From the NCBI RefSeq assembly GCF_050434925.1, contig NZ_JBNDJK010000001.1, positions 3,720,001-3,784,000 on the forward strand: 64,000 nucleotides of DNA, written 5' to 3'. The notes beneath the pieces are model-generated. The model was not told the DNA's origin. It saw only the letters and a list, made by a program, of their open reading frames with translations, and ran no database searches. This document shows, piece by piece, positions 15,835 to 23,576 of the stretch (position 1 is its first letter; the number at the start of each line of letters is the position of its first letter). The position numbers and the translations under genes were made by a program. The DNA is from Inquilinus ginsengisoli_B (GTDB lineage: Bacteria > Pseudomonadota > Alphaproteobacteria > DSM-16000 > Inquilinaceae).

Positions 15835-16737
15835 TCACGCCCCCGCCGGCCGGCGGCCTTCCAGCAGGTCGCGCTGGCGGGCCAGGGCGGCGGCCATGAA
15901 TTCGGTGAAGGCGCTGACCCGGGCGGTGCGGCGCAGATCCTCGTGCGTCAGCACCCATAGCGCCGCCTCCTCGGGCACCGTCGGCATGGCGATCCGCACC
16001 AGCCCCTCGGCGACATCGCCGAGATAGCAGGGCAGGGCGGCCAGGCCGATCCCGGCGCGGGCGGCGCTGCACAGCTCGACCAGCGAATCCGCCCGCAATG
16101 CGATCGCCGCGTCCGGCAGCGCCCGGCGCATCCAGCGGGCGATCGAGGTGCCGGCCAGGCTGTCATCCGGCGCCACCCAGGGATGAGCGGCGACCGTGCC
16201 GGACCGCGCCGCCGGATGGCTGGCCGCGGCATAGGCGGCGAAGGCGATGCCGGCGACGCGGCGGCCGACCAGAGTCTCCGGCGGGTCCAGCACCGGCCGG
16301 ATGGCGACGTCGGCGTCGCGCCGGGTCAGGTTCGCCATCAGGTTGGCGGTGGTCACCTCCAGCACGATGCCGGGATGCAGCTCGCGGAACTGGGCCAGCA
16401 GCGGCGGCAGCAGCGAGGCCGTCAGCGTGTCGGCCGTGGCCACCCGCAGCGTGCCCTCCAGCCGCAGATCCTGGCCGGCGAGGCGGCGCTCCAGCGCCTC
16501 GACTGTCGCCGCCATGCCGCGGGCCGCCGCCGCCAGCTCCTCGCCGCCGGCGGTCAGGGCGTAGCCGCCCGGCAGCCGGTCGAACAGCCGCAGCCCCAGC
16601 CGTTGCTCGAAGCCGCCGATCCGGCGCAGCACGGTGGTGTGGTTGACGCCCAGCCGCCGTGCCGCCCCGGCCAGCGAACCGCAATCGGCCACGGCCAGCA
16701 CGGTGTGCAGGTCCTCCCAATCGAGTCGGCTGTCCAT
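15835..16737 (-). CDS. LysR-family transcriptional regulator (divergent from GST)
   Basis: The 300-residue LysR protein has an N-terminal winged HTH (SLAGAARRLGVNHTTVLRRIGGFEQRLGLRLFDR, about 22-55) and a C-terminal LysR substrate domain starting LRVATADTLTASLLPPLL. The HTH with NHTTVLRRI places it in the VirS/ArgP-unlike group seen beside many GST and efflux genes. It is transcribed away from the GST at 16854. The 116-base shared gap has an ATTGCTGCAAT palindrome. It probably autoregulates and controls the GST-DMT-SMR operon. The inducer is unknown. Confidence 0.9.
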   Translation of the reverse strand: MDSRLDWEDLHTVLAVADCGSLAGAARRLGVNHTTVLRRIGGFEQRLGLRLFDRLPGGYALTAGGEELAAAARGMAATVEALERRLAGQDLRLEGTLRVATADTLTASLLPPLLAQFRELHPGIVLEVTTANLMANLTRRDADVAIRPVLDPPETLVGRRVAGIAFAAYAAASHPAARSGTVAAHPWVAPDDSLAGTSIARWMRRALPDAAIALRADSLVELCSAARAGIGLAALPCYLGDVAEGLVRIAMPTVPEEAALWVLTHEDLRRTARVSAFTEFMAAALARQRDLLEGRRPAGA

Positions 16738-16764
16738 GATACGGCCTGTGCGCAGACGCAGATG

Positions 16765-16775
16765 ATTGCTGCAAT
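16765..16775. promoter_or_regulatory. putative LysR operator
   Basis: ATTGCTGCAAT is an 11-base palindrome with a T-N-A spaced pattern, in the gap between the divergent LysR and GST genes. It is a reasonable LysR box by position and symmetry only. Confidence 0.4.
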
Positions 16776-16853
16776 ATCACAGATCGAGCTGCGTGAGCGC
16801 ACAATTCATCTTCTCCCCAGCGGCGGGACCGGCCCGCCGAAGGAGACACAGAG

Positions 16854-17486
16854 ATGACCCCGATCCAGCTCTACACCTGGCAGACCCCGAACGGGCACAA
16901 GGCCTCGATCATGCTCGAGGAGACCGGCCTGCCCTATGAGGTGCATGCCGTCGACATCGAGACGGGCGAGCAGCGTGAGCCGGCCTTCCTGGCGCTGAAC
17001 CCGAACAACAAGATCCCGGTGATCACCGACCCGGACCGCGGCCGCACCGTGTTCGAGAGCGGCGCGATCCTGACCTATCTCGCCGAGCGCTCGGGCAAGC
17101 TGCTGCCGGCCGATGCCGGGGAGCGGCTGACGGCGCTGCAATGGACCCTGTTCCAGGCCGCCCATCTCGGCCCGACTCTCGGCCAGCTCTGGAACTACAA
17201 GGTCTTCGCGTCGGAGAAGATCCCGTATGTCATCGGCCGCTTCGAGGCCGAGGCGGCGCGGGTGTTCCGGGTGCTCGACGGCACGCTCGGCCGGCGCAGC
17301 CACCTGGCGGGCGAGGCCTACGGCATCGCTGACATCATGAGCTGGCCCTGGATCCATGCCGGGCTGGTGCATATCGGCCTCGACCTCGAGGCCAGCCCCA
17401 ACCTGCGCCGCTGGTACGACGCCATCGCCGCCCGACCGGCGGTGCAGCGCGGCCTGCGCGTGCCCGTCCTCGGCAGCCGGGATTGA
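16854..17486 (+). CDS. glutathione S-transferase, YfcG/Ure2-like
   Basis: The 210-residue protein has a thioredoxin-fold N-terminus (MTPIQLYTWQTPNGHKASIMLEE), where TPNG and the NPNNKIPVI loop with cis-Pro are diagnostic of the Nu/YfcG class, and ESGAILTYLAE for the gamma-glutamyl site. An all-helical C-terminus with YGIADIMSWPW follows. Members often have disulfide-bond reductase or peroxidase activity with glutathione. An AGGAGACACAGAG site precedes the ATG. It is the first gene of an operon with two efflux-type membrane proteins and is divergent from a LysR gene. Confidence 0.92.
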   Translation: MTPIQLYTWQTPNGHKASIMLEETGLPYEVHAVDIETGEQREPAFLALNPNNKIPVITDPDRGRTVFESGAILTYLAERSGKLLPADAGERLTALQWTLFQAAHLGPTLGQLWNYKVFASEKIPYVIGRFEAEAARVFRVLDGTLGRRSHLAGEAYGIADIMSWPWIHAGLVHIGLDLEASPNLRRWYDAIAARPAVQRGLRVPVLGSRD

Positions 17487-17500
17487 CCGAACGATCGGTC
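17485..17500. promoter_or_regulatory. TetR-like operator palindrome
   Basis: GACCGA-ACGA-TCGGTC is a 16-base palindrome with 6-base arms, starting within the GST stop codon and ending 11 bases before the DMT start. ACCGA/TCGGT arms are common in TetR-family operators. No tetR gene is adjacent. Confidence 0.4.
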
Positions 17501-17511
17501 GGAGAATTCCC

Positions 17512-18435
17512 ATGGAAACCCTGTTCGTCCCGATCTCGCTCCTGGCCGGCGGTCTGCTGGCGGTCCAGGCCGGTGCCAACGCCCAGCTCGCCAAGGCGAC
17601 CGGCAGCCCCTTCGCCGCCACCACGCTGCAGCTCTCGGTCGGGACCGCGATCCTGCTGGCAGCGGCGCTCCTGACCGGCACGGTCTCCGCCCTGGCCGCC
17701 TTGCCGGGCGTGGTCTGGTGGCATGCGGTCGGCGGCATCGCCAGCGCCGTCTATGTGGTCTCGACCATCCTGCTGTTCCCGCGGCTCGGCGCCGTGGTCA
17801 GCGTCGGCCTGTTCATCGCCGGCCAGATGCTGGCCTCGCTGGCGCTCGACGGCTTCGGCCTGCTCGGCGTGCTGGCGGCGGGCTTCGCCCCGGCGCCGGT
17901 CGCCGGTACGGCGCTGGTGCTGGCCGGGGCAGCGGCGATCGTGCTCGGCCAGTCCGGCGGCAGCACCATTGCGACCCTGTCGCGGGCCGGCTGGATCCTG
18001 CTGGCGCTCCTGGCCGGCGCGGTGCTGCCGGTGCAGGGCGCGGTCAACGCCCTCCTGCGTCGGGACCTCGGCGCGCCCTTCGCCGTCGGCGTCGTCAGCT
18101 TCCTGGTGGCGACAATGGCCATGGCGGCGGTGGTGCTGCTGGTGCTGGCCCTGCCGCGCCAGCCGCGGCCGAAGCTGGAGGGTGTCGGCACCATGCCCTG
18201 GTGGGGCTGGCTCGGCGGGATTGCCGGCGCCACCTACGTCACCACCGTGTTCACCGCGATCCCGGTGATCGGCGCCGCCGCCGCGGTCGGGCTGACCGTC
18301 GCCGGTCAGCAGGTCGCATCGGTCTTCGTCGACCGCCATGGCTGGTTCCGCCTGCCGCAGCGTCCGGTCTCGGCCCTGCGCCTGGCCGGGGTGGCGGCGC
18401 TGCTGGCCGGCGTCGCCGCGATCAAGCTCGGCTGA
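17512..18435 (+). CDS. DMT-superfamily transporter, tandem DUF606 (YdcZ-like)
   Basis: The 307-residue membrane protein has about ten hydrophobic segments arranged as two similar halves. Each half contains a DUF606-type pattern: LAGGLLAVQAGANAQLAK at the start and AGAVLPVQGAVNALLRR near residue 170, each followed by a WWxxxGGIxxxxYV segment (WWHAVGGIASAVYV and WWGWLGGIAGATYV). This is the fused form of the usual 140-residue YdcZ protein. Its role is probably small-molecule export. It starts 25 bases after the GST gene and ends 10 bases before an SMR gene, so the three are co-transcribed. Confidence 0.85.
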   Translation: METLFVPISLLAGGLLAVQAGANAQLAKATGSPFAATTLQLSVGTAILLAAALLTGTVSALAALPGVVWWHAVGGIASAVYVVSTILLFPRLGAVVSVGLFIAGQMLASLALDGFGLLGVLAAGFAPAPVAGTALVLAGAAAIVLGQSGGSTIATLSRAGWILLALLAGAVLPVQGAVNALLRRDLGAPFAVGVVSFLVATMAMAAVVLLVLALPRQPRPKLEGVGTMPWWGWLGGIAGATYVTTVFTAIPVIGAAAAVGLTVAGQQVASVFVDRHGWFRLPQRPVSALRLAGVAALLAGVAAIKLG

Positions 18436-18445
18436 GGGGGTGGCG

Positions 18446-18775
18446 ATGTCGAACTCCCTCGCCTGGGCGATGCTGGTCCTGTCCGGCATCGCCGACGTGG
18501 TCTGGGCCGTGACCACCAAATACTCCGACGGCTACAGCCGGCTCGGTTGGACCGCGGCCTCGGTGGCGGCCCTGGTGGTTTTCCTCGGCCTGCTGACCCA
18601 GGCGCTGAAGGTGCTGCCGCTCGGCACCGCCTATGCGGTCTGGACCGGGATCGGCGCGGTCGGGTCGGTCACCGCCGGGCTGCTGCTGTTCGGCGAGACG
18701 CTCGGTCCCGCACGCCTTGCCGCGATCCTGGCCATCCTCGGCGGCGTGGTCGCGCTCAAGCTGCTGCCGGGCTAA
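18446..18775 (+). CDS. small multidrug resistance (SMR) protein, SugE/Gdx-like with Asp at the essential Glu position
   Basis: The 109-residue four-TM protein aligns with guanidinium exporters of the Gdx subtype: VVWAV and GTAYAVWTGIGAVGSV are strongly conserved. In place of the invariant membrane-embedded Glu that couples protons to substrate, it has Asp17 (GIADVVWAV). It lies third in the GST-DMT-SMR operon with a ten-base gap. No guanidine riboswitch is expected inside the operon and none was seen. SMR proteins act as dual-topology dimers in the inner membrane; whether this one self-pairs is unknown. The stop codon overlaps the convergent LysR stop. Confidence 0.9.
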   Translation: MSNSLAWAMLVLSGIADVVWAVTTKYSDGYSRLGWTAASVAALVVFLGLLTQALKVLPLGTAYAVWTGIGAVGSVTAGLLLFGETLGPARLAAILAILGGVVALKLLPG

Positions 18776-19620
18776 GGATGCCCCAATTGACCCACCGACT
18801 GGCGCAGCGTCTCGGCCAGCGCCCGGGCCGGCTCGGACGGTCCCGCGGTGCACACCACGAACTCCACCTCCGGCAGCGGCGGCAGCCCGTCCTCCGGCCC
18901 CAGCACCCGCAGCCCGGGCCCGATCGCGCTCAGCGGCAGCGGCGTCACCGCCAGCCCGGCCAGGGCGGCAGCACGGACGCCGGCGATGCTGGGGCTGACA
19001 TAGGCGATCCGCCAGGGCCGCCGGATCCCGGCCAGCCCCGCCAGCGCCGCCTCCCGGTACGGGCACGGCTCGGGGAAGAAGGCGAGGGGGATCGGGTCGG
19101 GCAGGGCACCCAGATCCGCGACAGCGGCCCAGGCCAGGGGTTCGCGCCACAACGTCCAGCCGCGGCCGTCGCCGTGGCAGCGGCTGCACAGGATCAGGTC
19201 CAGCCGGCCGCCCTCCAGCGCCTGGAACAGCGTGGTGGCGATGCCGACCTCGACCTCGATCCGCACCGCCGGATGCTGCGCCCCGAAGCGCCGCAGGATC
19301 TCCGGCAGGCCGGAGCCGGCGACATCCTCCGACGCGCCGATCCGGATCCCGCCGGCCAGCGACGAGGCCGACAGGCTGGCCCGCGCGTCCTGGTTCAGCC
19401 GGAGGATGCTGCGGGCATAGCCCAGCAGCGTCTCGCCGGCCTCGGTCAGCGCCACCGAGCGGGTGCTGCGCCGCAGCAGCGGCCGCCCGGCCTGGTCCTC
19501 CAGGCGGCGGATCTGGGCGCTCACCGTCGACTGGGTGAGGTGGAGATGCTCCGCGGCGCGGGTGAAGCCCTGCAGCTCCGCCACCGCCACGAAGCTGCGC
19601 AGCAGCTCGGTCTCGAACAT
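18772..19620 (-). CDS. LysR-family transcriptional regulator (divergent from azoreductase)
   Basis: The 282-residue LysR protein has an HTH LQGFTRAAEHLHLTQSTVSAQIRRLEDQAG and a substrate domain beginning GGIRIGASEDVAGSGLPEIL. The start MFETELLRSF at 19620 gives the normal family N-terminus; 11 upstream in-frame codons are not conserved in character. It is divergent from azoR with a gap of about 104 bases. Its TAG stop shares bases with the SMR stop on the other strand. It probably activates azoR in response to an aromatic or electrophile, by analogy with LysR-azoreductase pairs. Confidence 0.9.
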   Translation of the reverse strand: MFETELLRSFVAVAELQGFTRAAEHLHLTQSTVSAQIRRLEDQAGRPLLRRSTRSVALTEAGETLLGYARSILRLNQDARASLSASSLAGGIRIGASEDVAGSGLPEILRRFGAQHPAVRIEVEVGIATTLFQALEGGRLDLILCSRCHGDGRGWTLWREPLAWAAVADLGALPDPIPLAFFPEPCPYREAALAGLAGIRRPWRIAYVSPSIAGVRAAALAGLAVTPLPLSAIGPGLRVLGPEDGLPPLPEVEFVVCTAGPSEPARALAETLRQSVGQLGHP

Positions 19621-19724
19621 GACGGCAATATATCGCAGTTCGCGCTCAATCATATGGGATCTATTCGTTTATCCGCTGAGCGGCGAGCTGCTAGCCTGAG
19701 TCCAACCCCAACAGGAGATTTTCC

Positions 19725-20357
19725 ATGGCACGGCTGCTCTATGTCGAAGCATCGCCCCGCAAGCAGCGATCGGCCTCGATCGAGGTCGCACAGGCCTTCC
19801 TCGCCGCATACCGGGAGGCGCATCCCGTCGACGAGATCGAGACGCTGGACCTCTGGACCGTCGACCTGCCGGAGTTCGACGGCGCGTCGCTGGAGGCGAA
19901 ATACGCCGGGCTCTCCGGCACGGCGCTGACCGAAGCGCAGGAGACGGCATGGCGCCGGATCCGCGAGCTGGCGCAGCCCTTTCACACGGCCGACCGGCTG
20001 CTCTTCGCCGTGCCGCTGTGGAATTTCGGCATCCCCTACAAGCTGAAGCACCTGATCGACGTCGTGTCGCAGAAGGACGTGCTGTTCTCCTTCACCGAGC
20101 AGGGCTTCTCCGGCCTGCTGCCGGGCCGCAAGGCGGCGGTGATCTACGCCCGCGGGCTCGACTACGGCCCCTCGGCCTTCACCCCCGCCGCCGGCTTCGA
20201 CTTCCAGCGGCCCTATATGGAGATGTGGCTGCGCTTCATCGGCATCACCGACATCACCGCGATCACGGTCGAGAAGACCCTGTTCGGGCCGGAGGTCGAC
20301 ACCCAGGCCCGGGCCGAGGCGAAACGCCACGCAGAGGCGGTGGCGAAGACGTTCTGA
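19725..20357 (+). CDS. azoR: FMN-dependent NADH:azoreductase/quinone reductase
   Basis: The 210-residue flavodoxin-fold protein starts MARLLYVEASPRKQRSASIEVAQAF, the FMN phosphate-binding loop (SPRKQRSAS). It continues with FAVPLWNFGIPYKLKHLIDVVSQ, the strongly conserved AzoR segment contacting flavin, and later AVIYARGLDYG. AzoR enzymes are homodimers that reduce quinones and azo compounds with NADH, chiefly for electrophile detoxification. A GGAGATTTTCC site lies before the ATG. It is divergent from its LysR gene, and the methyltransferase follows after 41 bases. Confidence 0.93.
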   Translation: MARLLYVEASPRKQRSASIEVAQAFLAAYREAHPVDEIETLDLWTVDLPEFDGASLEAKYAGLSGTALTEAQETAWRRIRELAQPFHTADRLLFAVPLWNFGIPYKLKHLIDVVSQKDVLFSFTEQGFSGLLPGRKAAVIYARGLDYGPSAFTPAAGFDFQRPYMEMWLRFIGITDITAITVEKTLFGPEVDTQARAEAKRHAEAVAKTF

Positions 20358-20398
20358 GACGCGCGGGATAGGATGATCCGGAACCACGGGAGATCGTC

Positions 20399-21226
20399 AT
20401 GGAGACCGAGCATCAGGTCGCGCGGCATTACGGCCGCAGCGGCATCGAGCAGGCGTTTCTCGACGCGCTGCGGGCCGCCGGCAAGGATGTCGAGCATCTC
20501 GCGCCCGGCGACCTGTCCGGCGCCGACGAATTCCATCTCGGCGGGCTCGCCGCGACGGCCGAGCTGGCGACGGATCTTGGCCTCGGCCCGGACACGCACC
20601 TGCTCGATGTCGGCTGCGGGGTCGGCGGTCCGGCCCGGCACCTCGCCGCGGCCCATGGCTGCCGGGTGACCGGCATCGACCTGACGGCGGAGTTCGTCGA
20701 AGCGGCGAAGGCCCTGACCCGGCGCTGCGGCCTGGCCGGGCTGGTGTCGTTCCGGCAGGGCAGCGCGCTGGCCATGCCCTTCGCGGACGGCAGCTTCGAC
20801 GCCGCCACCCTGCTCCATGTCGGCATGAACATCGCCGACAAGGCGGCCCTGTTCGCCGAAGTGCGGCGGGTGCTGAGGCCGGGCGCGCGCTTCGGCGTCT
20901 ACGACGTGATGCGGGTGGGCGAGGGTGATCTGCCCTATCCGATGCCCTGGGCGGCGACGCCCGAGACCAGCTTCGTCGAGCCGCCCGAGACCTACCGGCG
21001 GCGGCTGCGGGAAGCCGGGTTCGCCGTTGAGGCGGAGCACGACCGCGGCGCCCTGGCGCTGCGCCTGATCCGCGAGGCGCGCGAACGGGCAGTCGCCCGC
21101 GGGCCGTCGCCGCTCGGCCCGCATCTCCTGATGGGCCCGACGGCGCCGCAACGCATCGGCAACGTGATGTCGACGGTGGAGCGCGGCGTGATCGCCCCGA
21201 TCGAGATGGTGGCGCGGGCCGGCTGA
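20399..21226 (+). CDS. SAM-dependent methyltransferase, UbiE/Coq5-like class I
   Basis: The 275-residue enzyme carries motif I LLDVGCGVGGPARHLA (about 67-82), an acidic end of strand 2 (VTGIDLTAEFV), motif II/III (DAATLLHVGMNIADKAALFAEVRRVLRPGARFGVYDVM) and a C-terminal substrate region with EPPETYRRRLREAGF. The VGCGVGGPARHLA spelling is shared with sterol/tocopherol and phosphoethanolamine-type methyltransferases, so a small-molecule substrate is likely. It has AGATCGTC upstream and follows azoR on the same strand, possibly co-transcribed. The substrate is unknown. Confidence 0.85.
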   Translation: METEHQVARHYGRSGIEQAFLDALRAAGKDVEHLAPGDLSGADEFHLGGLAATAELATDLGLGPDTHLLDVGCGVGGPARHLAAAHGCRVTGIDLTAEFVEAAKALTRRCGLAGLVSFRQGSALAMPFADGSFDAATLLHVGMNIADKAALFAEVRRVLRPGARFGVYDVMRVGEGDLPYPMPWAATPETSFVEPPETYRRRLREAGFAVEAEHDRGALALRLIREARERAVARGPSPLGPHLLMGPTAPQRIGNVMSTVERGVIAPIEMVARAG

Positions 21227-21234
21227 GGCCGCGG

Positions 21235-21843
21235 TCACATCCCGCCGCGGGCGCAGACGGCGCGCACCAGCCGGTCGACCACGGCCGCCGTGTCGTTCTC
21301 GTCCCGGACGAACGGGATCGCCCAGCCGCAGCCCGCCAGCTCGAAGTGGGCCTCCCACTCCGGCCGGGCCGGCAGCGCCGCCAGGTCGAAGAACCGCGAT
21401 CCGCCCATCTCGCCAAAGCCGCCGCCGATCGACTCGCCCAGCGCGAAGGGCTGCGCGGTGAAGGGATACAGGTGGACGGCGTAGACGTTATGGGTCGGAT
21501 GCTGCGGCGTCGGCGCGCGGTTGCGATCGCCGACCAGAAGCGCGTGACCATTTTGCTCGGCCTCCGTCATCGGGTGCGACTCCCGGTGCAGGAAGGCGGC
21601 GTCCAGCTCTCCGATCCCGGCCCAGCGCACCGCCCTCGCGTCATAGGTCAGCGCCTTGAGCACGGCCGGGCGGCCGAGGGCGGAGAAGGGTCCCTGGCGG
21701 TAGACCCGCTCGACCCGGAACAGGCGGAGGCTTTCGCCGGCGAACTCGATCGCCAGCCGCCATTGCTCGTCCGGCACCACCCGGCGGAGAACTGGGCTTC
21801 GTCGAGCCCGCGCGAGGGGAAGATGGCGGAGAAGACGGTCCAC
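21235..21843 (-). CDS. uncharacterised protein, possibly frameshifted near its N-terminus
   Basis: From GTG at 21843 (GAGGA six bases upstream) the frame encodes 202 residues. From about residue 23 (VPDEQWRLAIEFAGESLRLFRVERVY) onward it has normal GC3 bias, and it resembles a DUF2442-type N-terminal region followed by an unknown domain (NVYAVHLYPFTAQPFALGESIGGGFGEMGG). The first 22 codons have poor GC3. The alternative frame over the same bases reads IEDNRWTVFSAIFPSRGLDEAQF with excellent GC3. This suggests a one-base shift at about 21785 in a gene that originally began further upstream, near 21900. I recognise no function. Confidence 0.55.
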   Translation of the reverse strand: MDRLLRHLPLARARRSPVLRRVVPDEQWRLAIEFAGESLRLFRVERVYRQGPFSALGRPAVLKALTYDARAVRWAGIGELDAAFLHRESHPMTEAEQNGHALLVGDRNRAPTPQHPTHNVYAVHLYPFTAQPFALGESIGGGFGEMGGSRFFDLAALPARPEWEAHFELAGCGWAIPFVRDENDTAAVVDRLVRAVCARGGM

Positions 21844-21910
21844 CGATTGTCCTCGATCCGTGACCGGCCGACCTTCGCCTGCCCGCCGACTGTCGGCAAG
21901 CGGGAAGGTG

Positions 21911-22813
21911 CTAGCCCCGCAGGGCGGGGTCGGCGCGCAGCCCCTCGGCGAGAAAATCCACCAGGGCCCGCACCCGGGCGGAGGCGCGGCGGCCCTCCTG
22001 GTGCACGACGTGGATCGGGATCGGCGGGGGCTCGAACTCCTCCATCAGGACCACCAGCTCCCCGGCCCGGATGGCCGCGGCCGCCTGGTAGGACATCACC
22101 CGGGTCAGGCCGCGCCCCGCCACCGCCGCCGCCACCGCGACATCGGCCTGGTTCACGATCAGCCGGGACCGCGGCGTGATCGTCTCGGTCCGATCCCCGC
22201 GATGGAAGGTCCAGTCACGCATCGTCGAGCCCTGGAAGAACGGGACCGCCTCGTGCTCCGCCAGCTCGGCCGGGCTGCGCGGCGTGCCATGCGCCGCCAG
22301 ATAGGCCGGCGCGGCGCAGACGACCCGCCGCACCGAGCCGACGCGGATGGCGCTGAGACCGGAATCCGGCAGCTGGGCGATGCGAACGGCGACATCGTAA
22401 CCCTCCTCGGCCAGATGTACGATGCGGTCGATGAAGAAGCTGCGCACCACCAGCTGCGGATGGCGCCCGGCGACGTCGAACAGCACCGGCGCCACATGTA
22501 GCCGGCCGAACAGCACCGGCGCCGTGATCGCGACCGGCCCGCGCGGCTCGGCGTGCAGCCCGGCCGCCGCAGCCTCGGCCTCCTCGATCTCGGCCAGGAT
22601 GCGGCGGCAATCCTCCAGGAAGCGCGTGCCGGCCTCGGTCAGCCGCACGATCCGGGTGGTCCGGTGCAGCAGGCGGGCGCCGATCCGCTCCTCCACCGCC
22701 GCCACGGCGCGGGTCACGGCCGGCGGCGACAAGGCCAGGCGCCGCGCCGCCGGGGCGAAGCCGCCGGCCTCGGCCACGGCGACGAAGATGCGCATGCTGT
22801 CGAGCCGGTCCAT
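21911..22813 (-). CDS. LysR-family transcriptional regulator (divergent from GST and flavohaem-like fusion)
   Basis: The 300-residue protein begins MDRLDSMRIFVAVAEAGGFAPAARRLALSPPAVTRAVAAVEERIGARLLHRTTR, the classic HTH of the CrgA/DsdC-like LysR group (Pfam HTH_1). The substrate domain starts GPVAITAPVLFGRLHVAPVL. The start at 22813 fits the family. It is divergent from the GST at 22921 with a 107-base gap. It likely controls the GST and the downstream three-domain oxidoreductase, a recurring arrangement in proteobacteria. The ligand is unknown. Confidence 0.9.
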   Translation of the reverse strand: MDRLDSMRIFVAVAEAGGFAPAARRLALSPPAVTRAVAAVEERIGARLLHRTTRIVRLTEAGTRFLEDCRRILAEIEEAEAAAAGLHAEPRGPVAITAPVLFGRLHVAPVLFDVAGRHPQLVVRSFFIDRIVHLAEEGYDVAVRIAQLPDSGLSAIRVGSVRRVVCAAPAYLAAHGTPRSPAELAEHEAVPFFQGSTMRDWTFHRGDRTETITPRSRLIVNQADVAVAAAVAGRGLTRVMSYQAAAAIRAGELVVLMEEFEPPPIPIHVVHQEGRRASARVRALVDFLAEGLRADPALRG

Positions 22814-22920
22814 CGGATTATTCCGCTGGTTGAAACAGTGATCTGTCAAGCATGCGCATTCTCCACGAATCGGGAAACGGGCATCTTGGTGGCGTCAACT
22901 CTTTGCGAAAGGCCGCCGCC

Positions 22921-23550
22921 ATGCCCGTTCCCGCCCAGCCCATCCGCCTGTACCGCTTCGGCCTGTCCGGCCATTCCCACCGGGTCGAGCTGTTCCTGTC
23001 GCTGCTGGACCTGCCCTTCGAGGCGGTCGACGTCGACCTGCCGGGCGGCGAGCACAAGACCCCGGGCTTCCTGGCGCGCAGCCCCTTCGGCCAGGTGCCG
23101 GCGATCGAGGACGGCGAGGTCGCCCTGGCCGACAGCAACGCCATCCTGGTCTATCTCGCCGGCCGCTACGACGAGGCCGGGCGCTGGCTGCCGCGCGACC
23201 CGCTGGCCGCGGCGGAGGTGCAGCGCTGGTTGTCCGTCGCCGCCGGCTTCCTGGCCTATGGCCCGGCGGCGGCGCGCCTCGTCACCGTGTTCAAGGCCCA
23301 GCTGGACCATGAACGCGCCAAGGCGATCGCCGCCCGGCTGTACGGGGTGATGGAGGCGCATCTGGCCAAGGGCGGCTTCCTGGCCGGGCCGCAGCCGACC
23401 ATCGCCGACGTCGCGAACTACACCTACACCGCGGTGGCGCCGGAAGGTGGGGTCTCGCTGCAGGCCTACCCGAATATCCGCGCCTGGCTCGCCCGGGTCG
23501 AGGCACTGCCCGGCTTCGTGCCGATGCCGCGCACTGTCGTGGCCGCCTGA
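22921..23550 (+). CDS. glutathione S-transferase family protein
   Basis: The 209-residue GST has N-terminal IRLYRFGLSGHSHRVELFLSLLDLPFE with SGHSHR around the glutathione site, SPFGQVPAIEDGEVALADSNAILVYLAGRY (cis-Pro and gamma-Glu binding) and a helical C-terminus with QPTIADVANYTY. The ATG at 22921 is used because 23 upstream in-frame codons overlap the likely promoter. It precedes the PNPOx-FNR-ferredoxin fusion by 26 bases. The pair under a divergent LysR gene suggests joint action on an electrophilic substrate. Confidence 0.9.
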   Translation: MPVPAQPIRLYRFGLSGHSHRVELFLSLLDLPFEAVDVDLPGGEHKTPGFLARSPFGQVPAIEDGEVALADSNAILVYLAGRYDEAGRWLPRDPLAAAEVQRWLSVAAGFLAYGPAAARLVTVFKAQLDHERAKAIAARLYGVMEAHLAKGGFLAGPQPTIADVANYTYTAVAPEGGVSLQAYPNIRAWLARVEALPGFVPMPRTVVAA

Positions 23551-23576
23551 ACGCCATCCGCCTCATCGAGGTCGTC

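Noticed and set aside
18435..18446. Guanidine riboswitch before the SMR gene
   Set aside because: Only ten bases separate it from the preceding gene, so no room for a riboswitch; it is inside an operon.
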